NCBI GenBank assembly: GCA_947165335.1
Contig: CAMVAB010000007.1
Coordinates: 1-24,941 of the forward strand
Direction of reading: 5' to 3'
Origin: an uncultured Pseudomonadota bacterium
GTDB taxonomy: Bacteria > Pseudomonadota > Alphaproteobacteria > Rs-D84
Length of the DNA stretch: 24,941 bases
The position numbers and the translations under genes were made by a program. The notes beneath the pieces were generated by a model. That model searched no databases, was not told the DNA's origin, and saw nothing but the letters and a program-made list of their open reading frames with translations. Each line of letters begins with the position of its first letter. The first letter of the stretch is position 1. Below are positions 1 to 5,944 of the stretch, piece after piece.

Positions 1-8
1 ATATCAAC

Positions 9-36
9 AAAAAACCGCCCGTTTGGGCGGCTTTTT
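9..36 (-). terminator. Intrinsic terminator after dnaK
   Basis: The stem-loop CCGCCCGTTTGGGCGG lies at 15-30. On the minus strand it is followed by six T residues (complement of 9-14), and the stem can extend through A-T pairs and one G-U pair. It lies 28 bp past the dnaK stop codon, so dnaK transcription probably ends here. There is also a T run on the plus side, so it may act in both directions. The same 16-base hairpin recurs after rplY. Confidence 0.9.
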
Positions 37-57
37 ATAAGAGGGAATGTTTTTTGA

Positions 58-1956
58 TTACTTTTCAGAAAAATCTGCATCCGTTGCTTCTTTGTTTTCG
101 CCAGATTCAGATTGTTTATTTTCTGATTCTTGTTTTTGGGCTTCTTGAGCCGCTTTATAAACAGCTTCACCCAATTTCATTGCCTTTTCTGTCAAAGCAT
201 CTGTTTTTGCTTTCAAAGATTCAACAGTTGCTTCGGCTTTTGCCAATTCATCGCTTAATTCTTTTTTAGCGGTTTCAATCGCTTCGCGTTCTTCGGCACT
301 GATCTTGTCGCCATGTTCTTTTAAAGATTTTTCAATACTAAACACAGCTGTTTCTGCGGTATTTTTTGCTTCGGCTAATTCTTTCTTCTTTTTGTCAGAT
401 TCAGCGTTGGCAGCAGCTTCATCAACCATACGTTTGATTTCTTCTTCTGACAAACCACCGTCTGATTTAATAGAAATTGCTTGTTCTTTACCGGTGCCTT
501 TATCTTTTGCGGACACATGAACGATACCGTTAGCGTCGATATCAAAAGATACTTCGATTTGTGGCATACCGCGTGGGGCAGGTGCGATACCTTCCAAATT
601 AAATTGACCAAGCAATTTATTATCAGCAGCCATATCACGTTCGCCTTGGAATACACGAATTGTTACCGCGGATTGATTATCTTCGGCAGTAGAGAAGATT
701 TGAGATTTCTTTGTTGGAATTGTTGTGTTGCGGTCTATTAAACGTGTGAACACACCACCCAATGTTTCAATACCCAACGACAATGGTGTCACATCCAACA
801 ACAAAACATCTTTAACATCGCCTTTTAAAACACCACCCTGAATAGCGGCGCCAAGGGCAACAACTTCATCAGGGTTAACGCCTTTGTGAGGTTCTTTGCC
901 AAAGAATTCTTTCACTGTTTCAACAACTTTTGGCATACGTGTTTGACCACCAACCAAAATAACTTCATTGATTTGAGAAGTTGTAAGTCCAGCGTCTTTC
1001 AAAGCTTTCTTGCATGGTTCAATTGTTTTTTGAATTAAATCTTCAACCAAAGATTCCAATTTTGCACGTGTCAATGTTGTGTTGAAATGTTTTGGACCTG
1101 TTGCGTCAGCAGTTAAATAAGGCAAATTGATTTCTGTTGATGTTTTTGAAGACAATTCAATTTTTGCCTTTTCCGCGGCTTCTTTCAAACGTTGCAGGGC
1201 TAATTTATCGTTTGACAAATCAATACCTGTTTGGGCTTTAAACTCTTCGATTAAATATTTCAATACGCGTGCATCGAAATCAGAGCCACCCAAAGCAGTA
1301 TCCCCGTTTGTAGATTTAACTTCGAATACGCCATCAACGATTTCCAATATAGACACATCGAATGTACCACCCCCAAGGTCGTAAACTGCGATTGTGCCAT
1401 CTTTGTTTTTATCCAAACCGTATGCCAATGCAGCGGCGGTTGGTTCATTAACAATACGCAAAACATTCAAACCTGCAATACGCCCAGCGTCTTTTGTTGC
1501 CTGGCGTTGAGAATCGTTAAAGTATGCTGGAACAGTAATAACCGCATCTGTAATGGTTTCGCCCAAATAACTTTCTGCGTCTTTCTTTAACTTAGATAAA
1601 ATCATAGCAGAAATTTGTGATGGGGCATATTTTTTACCTTCGATTTCAACCCATGCATCACCGTTATCGCCGGCTACAATTTTATAAGGAACGCGTTTTT
1701 CAATTTCTTTGACAGCAGGGCTATCAAAACGCAAACCCATTAAACGTTTAATTTCATAAATTGTGTTTTCGGGATTTGTGACAGCCTGGTTTTTCGCGGT
1801 AATACCAACCAATTGTTCGCCATTGTTTGTAATAGCAACGACAGATGGTGTTGTACGTTGCCCCTCTGAATTTTCAATGATTTTTGGATCCGATCCGTCC
1901 ATGAAAGCCATAGCGGAATTAGTTGTTCCCAAATCAATACCTAATACTTTTGACAT
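58..1956 (-). CDS. dnaK: Molecular chaperone DnaK (Hsp70)
   Basis: ATP-dependent cytosolic Hsp70 that binds unfolded segments of client proteins, working with DnaJ and GrpE. The 632-residue product has the usual family length. The phosphate-1 motif IDLGTTNS lies near residues 7-14, DLGGGTFD at 193-200, and VGGQTRMP in the second half of the ATPase domain. The linker DVTPLSLG leads into the substrate-binding domain, and a charged helical lid follows. The tail ends in DADFSEK and lacks the EEVK-type ending common in alphaproteobacterial DnaK. The start is firm: an AAGGAG Shine-Dalgarno sequence sits 8 bases before the ATG. No grpE or dnaJ is adjacent inside the window, and terminator hairpins lie on both sides, so dnaK looks monocistronic. 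A heat-shock-like promoter lies upstream at 1991-2019. Confidence 0.99.
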   Translation of the reverse strand: MSKVLGIDLGTTNSAMAFMDGSDPKIIENSEGQRTTPSVVAITNNGEQLVGITAKNQAVTNPENTIYEIKRLMGLRFDSPAVKEIEKRVPYKIVAGDNGDAWVEIEGKKYAPSQISAMILSKLKKDAESYLGETITDAVITVPAYFNDSQRQATKDAGRIAGLNVLRIVNEPTAAALAYGLDKNKDGTIAVYDLGGGTFDVSILEIVDGVFEVKSTNGDTALGGSDFDARVLKYLIEEFKAQTGIDLSNDKLALQRLKEAAEKAKIELSSKTSTEINLPYLTADATGPKHFNTTLTRAKLESLVEDLIQKTIEPCKKALKDAGLTTSQINEVILVGGQTRMPKVVETVKEFFGKEPHKGVNPDEVVALGAAIQGGVLKGDVKDVLLLDVTPLSLGIETLGGVFTRLIDRNTTIPTKKSQIFSTAEDNQSAVTIRVFQGERDMAADNKLLGQFNLEGIAPAPRGMPQIEVSFDIDANGIVHVSAKDKGTGKEQAISIKSDGGLSEEEIKRMVDEAAANAESDKKKKELAEAKNTAETAVFSIEKSLKEHGDKISAEEREAIETAKKELSDELAKAEATVESLKAKTDALTEKAMKLGEAVYKAAQEAQKQESENKQSESGENKEATDADFSEK

Positions 1957-1990
1957 AATTCAAACTCCTTAGATTTTTTCGCTTGAACAC

Positions 1991-2019
1991 AATATAGTTA
2001 TAAAAAGTATGGTTTCAAG
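1991..2019 (-). promoter_or_regulatory. dnaK promoter, heat-shock-like
   Basis: Read on the minus strand, CTTGAA (2014-2019) is followed by a 17-bp spacer and TATATT (1991-1996). Predicted transcription starts about 30 bases before the dnaK ATG. The CTTGAA -35 box fits RpoH-type heat-shock promoters of alphaproteobacteria, but the -10 box is equally sigma70-like, so the sigma factor is not settled by sequence alone. No CIRCE inverted repeat is visible. Confidence 0.7.
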
Positions 2020-2057
2020 GGGGCAAAACATAAAAAATTATAAGTATTTATTCAAAC

Positions 2058-2080
2058 AAAAACCGCCCGTTTGGGCGGTT
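2058..2080 (-). terminator. Intrinsic terminator after rplY
   Basis: AACCGCCC-GTTT-GGGCGGTT at 2061-2080 forms an 8-bp stem, and on the minus strand it is followed by five T residues. It lies just past the rplY stop codon and separates rplY from the dnaK promoter. The central 16 bases are identical to the dnaK terminator. Confidence 0.9.
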
Positions 2081-2102
2081 AAATTTAATACCAAAACAGA
2101 TA

Positions 2103-2729
2103 TTATTTCTTTTCTGGGGCTGAGGCAGCGGCGGCTGCAGCAGCTTGAGGTTTTGCATCTGCTTCTTCTGGCATTTTACCACCGATAGTAGCGAAAGCCA
2201 AATCAGCCATGTGCAAGCCCAATGTAATACCTTTTGGTAAAACAAGGTCGGAACCATGAATTGTGTCGCCGATTGTGACGTCTGATAAATCGATAGTGAT
2301 TTTTTCAGGCATATCATCAACCAGACCGACCAATGCCACTTTACGTACAGCAAAGTTCAAAACACCACCCAATTTAATACCTTTGGATGTGTCGATATTG
2401 ATAACTTCTACTGGAACGACAACGTGAACAGGTTCTTTGACATTAATACGTTTGAAATCAGCGTGGACAACCTTGTCAGACACTGGATGATATTGTATAT
2501 CCATCAACATAGCATCTTCTTTGTTGCCGCCAACATTGATTTCGAATAATTTTGTTCGCAATGATGGTTGACCCAACAACATATTGAATTCATGTCCGTT
2601 CAATTCGATAGACACAGGTTCTTTCTTTTCGCCATAAATTACAGCAGGGATGTTTTGGTTCTTGCGAACTGCACGTGCGGCCCCCTTGCCAGCAACTTTG
2701 CGAATTTCAGCATTTAATTTAATTGTCAT
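2103..2729 (-). CDS. rplY: 50S ribosomal protein L25, CTC/TL5 type
   Basis: Binds 5S rRNA in the large ribosomal subunit. The 208-residue length marks the two-domain CTC/TL5 form: an N-terminal L25 beta-barrel of about 90 residues (with the early motif GKGAARAVRKNQNIPAVIYG) and a C-terminal TL5-like beta domain to about residue 185. The tail is rich in alanine (about 190-208, ending APEKK) and probably disordered. AAGGA lies 7 bases before the ATG, which supports this start. It lies downstream of rsmD on the same strand but has its own leader and probable promoter. A stem-loop lies at what would be the 5' end of the transcript. In E. coli L25 is autoregulated at translation; whether that applies here is inference. 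Confidence 0.97.
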   Translation of the reverse strand: MTIKLNAEIRKVAGKGAARAVRKNQNIPAVIYGEKKEPVSIELNGHEFNMLLGQPSLRTKLFEINVGGNKEDAMLMDIQYHPVSDKVVHADFKRINVKEPVHVVVPVEVINIDTSKGIKLGGVLNFAVRKVALVGLVDDMPEKITIDLSDVTIGDTIHGSDLVLPKGITLGLHMADLAFATIGGKMPEEADAKPQAAAAAAASAPEKK

Positions 2730-2763
2730 TTTGTAATCCTTTTTGACATTTTATTTTTGTTTT

Positions 2764-2787
2764 GCACAACCTCCAAGGGTGTCGTGC
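2764..2787 (-). promoter_or_regulatory. Stem-loop in the rplY leader
   Basis: On the minus strand GCACGAC pairs with GTTGTGC (one G-U pair) to make a 7-bp stem around a 10-base middle. It lies 35 bases before the start codon, and if the promoter call is right it sits at the very 5' end of the mRNA. No T run follows, so it is not an intrinsic terminator. It could protect the 5' end or serve as an L25 operator. Confidence 0.5.
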
Positions 2788-2794
2788 AGGGCAT

Positions 2795-2823
2795 ATTATT
2801 TATTAAAACATATGAAAAATCAA
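2795..2823 (-). promoter_or_regulatory. Probable rplY promoter
   Basis: Minus-strand TTGATT (2818-2823), 17-bp spacer, AATAAT (2795-2800). A shifted TAATAT -10 with a 19-bp spacer is also possible. It lies just downstream of the rsmD stop codon, in a very AT-rich stretch, so the call is moderate. Confidence 0.45.
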
Positions 2824-2834
2824 GTTTTTTATGG

Positions 2835-3386
2835 CTATTTTTTCAATAAAAACAAAAATCTGGCACGACCGTATGTTTTGTCCTTCAATATTTCCCAATT
2901 TTCATCTGTCTTTGGTGTTGGCTGATTTGATTCAAATTCCCATATAACTATTGCGCCGGTTTTTGCAATTTTCCCCAGTTTTTTAACAAATAAAATTCCA
3001 AGATTAAAATCAGAATATGGGGGATCTATAAAAATCAAATCAGAAATACCGCCAAATCTGGACAGTGCGGACAATGCATCGCATGTTTCGATGGTTGCTT
3101 TTTCGTTTATAGAGATAAGATTTTTCTTGATTGTATCTATGGAAGATTTTGCATTGTCCGTAAAAACGACCATTGGATTATTAAATCGCGATAAACATTC
3201 AAGGCCAAAAGCGCCTGAACCAGCAAAAGCATCCCATACTGATATAGGTTTTGTTGTATCTATAATACCGTTCAATACATTAAACAATGCGCCACGTGCC
3301 ATATTTTGTGTGGGACGGGCGTCGTTTGGCAGATTTAATTTCTTGCCACGGTATTTTCCTGAAATAATTTGCAAATTCGATTTCAT
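2835..3386 (-). CDS. rsmD: 16S rRNA (guanine966-N2)-methyltransferase RsmD
   Basis: SAM-dependent methyltransferase that modifies G966 of 16S rRNA on the assembled 30S subunit. The 183-residue product matches the family length. The N-terminal signature IISGKYRGKKL (8-18) is followed by RPTQNMARGALFNVL, the SAM-binding loop DAFAGSGAFGLE (52-63) and the catalytic DPPY motif (121-124). No Shine-Dalgarno sequence precedes the ATG, and only 17 bp separate it from the divergent tadA start, so the message may be leaderless or its promoter may overlap tadA. The end abuts the rplY leader. Confidence 0.97.
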   Translation of the reverse strand: MKSNLQIISGKYRGKKLNLPNDARPTQNMARGALFNVLNGIIDTTKPISVWDAFAGSGAFGLECLSRFNNPMVVFTDNAKSSIDTIKKNLISINEKATIETCDALSALSRFGGISDLIFIDPPYSDFNLGILFVKKLGKIAKTGAIVIWEFESNQPTPKTDENWEILKDKTYGRARFLFLLKK

Positions 3387-3406
3387 AGTGTAAACTTTAA
3401 ACTATG
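3384..3406. promoter_or_regulatory. Near-perfect palindrome spanning the rsmD/tadA divergent starts
   Basis: This 23-bp element begins with the complement of the rsmD ATG (CATAGT) and ends with the tadA ATG (ACTATG). Ten of eleven base pairs in the two arms match; the mismatch is G at 3390 against A at 3400. It includes the whole 17-bp intergenic gap. It may be a symmetric bidirectional promoter or operator, or it may reflect leaderless starts on both sides. Confidence 0.6.
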
Positions 3407-3853
3407 AATTTTATGAATCAAGCATTTTTATTAGCAAAAAAAGCCCAAACACATGGCGATGTGCCAATTGGTGCGGTAATTATCAAAGACGGTAAAATCA
3501 TCGCACGCGGCGAAAACCGTGTTCAATTTGCTAAAAATCCGACTTTACATGCTGAAATAGTTGCTATAAACAAAGCGTGTAAAAAATTGAACCAAAAATT
3601 TTTGGATGATTGTGATATTTATATAACGCTTGAACCGTGTTCAATGTGTGCAACCGCGATTTCTTTTGCACGTATAAAAAACATTTATTTTGCTGCAATG
3701 GATGAAAAGGGTGGTGGAATTACTTCAAATGCAAAAGTATTTGAAAACGACCGCCATCTTTGGAAGCCAAATATAATTCAAATGCCAGAATACGCAGAAG
3801 AATCAGCAAAAATGCTAAAAGATTTTTTTGATAATTTACGCAACAAACATTAA
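3404..3853 (+). CDS. tadA: tRNA-specific adenosine deaminase TadA
   Basis: Deaminates the wobble adenosine A34 of tRNA-Arg(ACG) to inosine. The 149-residue product has the cytidine/deoxycytidylate-deaminase fold. The zinc site is visible: H49-A-E51 (E51 as proton shuttle) and P78-C79-S-M-C82. GAVIIKDGKIIARGEN (23-38) and the C-terminal helices fit TadA rather than free-nucleoside deaminases. There is no clear Shine-Dalgarno sequence; M4 (3413) is an alternative start, but FMNQAFLLAKKA fits the family N terminus from M1. It diverges from rsmD across a 17-bp palindromic gap and converges on gpmI with a 4-bp overlap of stop codons. Confidence 0.95.
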   Translation: MNFMNQAFLLAKKAQTHGDVPIGAVIIKDGKIIARGENRVQFAKNPTLHAEIVAINKACKKLNQKFLDDCDIYITLEPCSMCATAISFARIKNIYFAAMDEKGGGITSNAKVFENDRHLWKPNIIQMPEYAEESAKMLKDFFDNLRNKH

Positions 3854-5316
3854 ATCAGCGATTTTCCAGTCATTTCGGCCGGTTTTTTTATGTTTAATAA
3901 TTTTAATATTGTTGGTGCGACATCGCTAAGTCCGCCATTATGTGCGACAAATTTTTCATTTGAAACCATGATAAAACGCACAAGATTTGTTGTGTGTGAT
4001 GTTAATGGAGTATTGTGTTTGTTATCCCACATTTGTTCAGCGTTTCCATGATCAGCGATTATCAACATTGCGCCATTTAGTTTTAATACAGCCGGCACAA
4101 TCTTTGACAATTGTTTATCAAGACATTCCATGGCTTTGATAGCGGCTTTTTCGTTTCCAGTGTGTCCAACCATATCGCCATTTGCAAAATTGAGCAACAC
4201 TACATCAAATTTGGATAACCGTGGCAGCAAAGCAGCAGTTATTTTGTTCGCTGACATTTCTGGTTTTTTATCGAAAGTTGCGACATTTGGGGACGGAATT
4301 AAAACTTTTTCTTCCATTTCATAATCAATATTGCGTTCGGCATCCATGAAATAGGTTACATGATTGTATTTTTCTGTTTCTGCGATACGCAATTGAGATT
4401 TGCCATGCTTTTCTAATATGTCGCCCAATGTGTTTTTTACCATTATATCAGGTAAAATTGCAGGGCATTTATCATTTAATCCTTCGCCGTATTCAGAAAA
4501 ACACAATACATGACAACCTGTTTTGATAATTTTGCGCATAATTTGACGCGCACGATCAGAACGATAATTACAGAACATAAAACCATCATGTTTCTTGATT
4601 TGTGTTGGCGTAATTACGGTGGGTTTTATAAATTCATCTGTTTCACCACGTTTGTAGGCATCAGCCAATGCTGAATTGATGTCTTTTGCAGAATATTCTG
4701 CCTTTGCTTTTATGATTGCATCTGCGGCAATTTGTGTGCGATCAAGATTATTATTGCGATCCATTGCCCAATAACGTCCCGACAATGTTCCAAAGAATAC
4801 TTTGTTATTCTGAATCTCATTTTTTAAAATGCATTTGGTTAAATTTATATATTTTTGTGCTGATGTTGGCGGTGTATCACGACCATCAGAAATAAAATGA
4901 ATACAAACGCGCAGGCCATGTTCTGTAATATATTTAATAGTTTTTAATGTGTCGGCAATATTTGCATGAACACGACCGTCAGACATCAGTCCTGCGATAT
5001 GAACAATGCCATCATCTTTTTTCACAGATTTAATAAATGTATTCAATGGTTTGTTTTTGTTTAAATCTTCAATTTCAAATCTGCGTAAGAATTGATTAAC
5101 AATACGTCCAGAACCAATGGTTATGTGCCCAACTTCTGAATTGCCCATAATTCCACGTGGCAAACCAACTGCATTGCCAGACGCTTTTAATTTAGAATTT
5201 GGGTATGTCCTTAATAATTTGTTAAAAAACGGCATTTTTGCCAACGCTACAGCATTGTGTTTTCTTTCTTTGTTTATACCAACACCATCTAAAATACATA
5301 AAACAAGGGGCTTCAT
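3850..5316 (-). CDS. gpmI: 2,3-bisphosphoglycerate-independent phosphoglycerate mutase
   Basis: Interconverts 3- and 2-phosphoglycerate in glycolysis and gluconeogenesis using a phosphoserine intermediate and two metal ions; cytosolic. The 488-residue product is slightly shorter than the usual 510 or so. It has the alkaline-phosphatase-like metal site ILDGVG (D10), the nucleophile in GNSEVGH (S60), DGRDTPP (144-150), SGRYWAMDRN, CNYRSDRARQI, ANGDMVGHTG and IADHGNAEQM, all in family order. AAAGGA lies 8 bases before the ATG. It is transcribed alone on the minus strand and its stop codon overlaps that of convergent tadA. I see no strong terminator between the two. Confidence 0.98.
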   Translation of the reverse strand: MKPLVLCILDGVGINKERKHNAVALAKMPFFNKLLRTYPNSKLKASGNAVGLPRGIMGNSEVGHITIGSGRIVNQFLRRFEIEDLNKNKPLNTFIKSVKKDDGIVHIAGLMSDGRVHANIADTLKTIKYITEHGLRVCIHFISDGRDTPPTSAQKYINLTKCILKNEIQNNKVFFGTLSGRYWAMDRNNNLDRTQIAADAIIKAKAEYSAKDINSALADAYKRGETDEFIKPTVITPTQIKKHDGFMFCNYRSDRARQIMRKIIKTGCHVLCFSEYGEGLNDKCPAILPDIMVKNTLGDILEKHGKSQLRIAETEKYNHVTYFMDAERNIDYEMEEKVLIPSPNVATFDKKPEMSANKITAALLPRLSKFDVVLLNFANGDMVGHTGNEKAAIKAMECLDKQLSKIVPAVLKLNGAMLIIADHGNAEQMWDNKHNTPLTSHTTNLVRFIMVSNEKFVAHNGGLSDVAPTILKLLNIKKPAEMTGKSLI

Positions 5317-5345
5317 TTTAGTGTTCCTTTAACAACTCAAATGGT

Positions 5346-5374
5346 ATCATATATGTTTTTTGATTGCAAAACAA
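5346..5374 (-). promoter_or_regulatory. gpmI promoter
   Basis: Minus-strand TTGTTT (5369-5374), 17-bp spacer, TATGAT (5346-5351), about 30 bases before the gpmI ATG. Its -35 box overlaps the -35 box of the divergent promoter for the HTH gene. Confidence 0.55.
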
Positions 5375-5392
5375 AAAGAAACATTGTATATA
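5364..5392 (+). promoter_or_regulatory. Promoter of the XRE-type regulator gene
   Basis: Plus-strand TTGCAA (5364-5369), 17-bp spacer, TATATA (5387-5392), leaving a leader of about 65 bases before the ATG. It overlaps the gpmI promoter, so the two polymerases would compete for the same site. Confidence 0.55.
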
Positions 5393-5408
5393 TTCTTAAT
5401 ATAGATTC

Positions 5409-5419
5409 AAGGAAACCTT
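5409..5419. promoter_or_regulatory. Small inverted repeat, possible operator
   Basis: AAGG-AAA-CCTT lies just downstream of the predicted start of the HTH-gene transcript. A related GGAAAC-T element occurs again at 5438-5443. XRE-family proteins often bind short dyads near their own promoters, but nothing here proves that this is one. Confidence 0.25.
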
Positions 5420-5464
5420 TCACACCGAAGAATTCCTGGAAACTTTTTATAAGAAAGGAAAAAT

Positions 5465-5890
5465 ATGTCACGCAAAGCAGGCCTTATAAACGAAGTTGAC
5501 CATCATATAGCAAAACGTTTGCAATTGCGCCGCGTTATGCTCGGAATGTCGCAATCTGATTTGGCGCATAAATGCGGTGTCAGTTTTCAACAAATTCAAA
5601 AATATGAAACAGCGGGAAATCGTATCCCGGCAGCGCGTTTGTTCGATTTAAGTCAGGCCCTTGAAACATCTGTAGCGTTTTTCTTTTCTGGACTTCCTGG
5701 TAATTTTCCACCAGAAACAAAAGCAATTCGTTCAATGCGTGTTTCAGAAGCAAAAGAAGATGATCCGCTGTTAAAAAACGAATCTTTGCAATTAATAAAT
5801 CTTTATTGGAATTTGCCGTCTGATTCGCAACGCGAAATGATAATGCAAATGTTAAAAACATTGAACGGCAATATTAAGAAAAAATCTTAA
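5465..5890 (+). CDS. XRE-family helix-turn-helix transcriptional regulator
   Basis: A 141-residue DNA-binding protein. A lambda-repressor/Cro-type HTH domain spans about residues 17-72, with SQSDLAHKCGVS as the first HTH helix and turn and FQQIQKYETAGNRIP covering the recognition helix. The rest is a short helical tail (about 95-135) that may mediate dimerisation; no ligand or protease domain is seen. This SinR-like form is common in alphaproteobacteria, often as a chromosomal regulator of cell-cycle or envelope functions, but the targets here are unknown. AAAGGA precedes the ATG at good spacing. It diverges from gpmI with overlapping promoters and converges on the cysteine-rich protein gene at 5945. 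Confidence 0.93.
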   Translation: MSRKAGLINEVDHHIAKRLQLRRVMLGMSQSDLAHKCGVSFQQIQKYETAGNRIPAARLFDLSQALETSVAFFFSGLPGNFPPETKAIRSMRVSEAKEDDPLLKNESLQLINLYWNLPSDSQREMIMQMLKTLNGNIKKKS

Positions 5891-5944
5891 TTTTTTGTAT
5901 AAAATTCACATTAATTTATTAGCGCCGGGGCGTTTGTTGCCGTC

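Noticed and set aside
1684..1956. Loss of key residues or divergence in DnaK as a sign of a specialised paralogue
   Set aside because: All ATPase motifs are intact and length is normal; only the last few residues differ, which is common in disordered tails.
2743..2925. 60-codon plus-strand frame over the rplY leader
   Set aside because: It overlaps the rplY promoter, leader and rsmD end, lacks a ribosome-binding site and resembles nothing.
3866..3890. Terminator between tadA and gpmI (CGGCCG followed by T residues)
   Set aside because: The stem is only a few base pairs and lies inside the gpmI coding region; too weak to call.
5891..5944. Terminator between the HTH gene and the cysteine-rich protein gene
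   Set aside because: CGCC-GG-GGCG has a 4-bp stem with an impossible 2-base loop and no T run follows in either direction.
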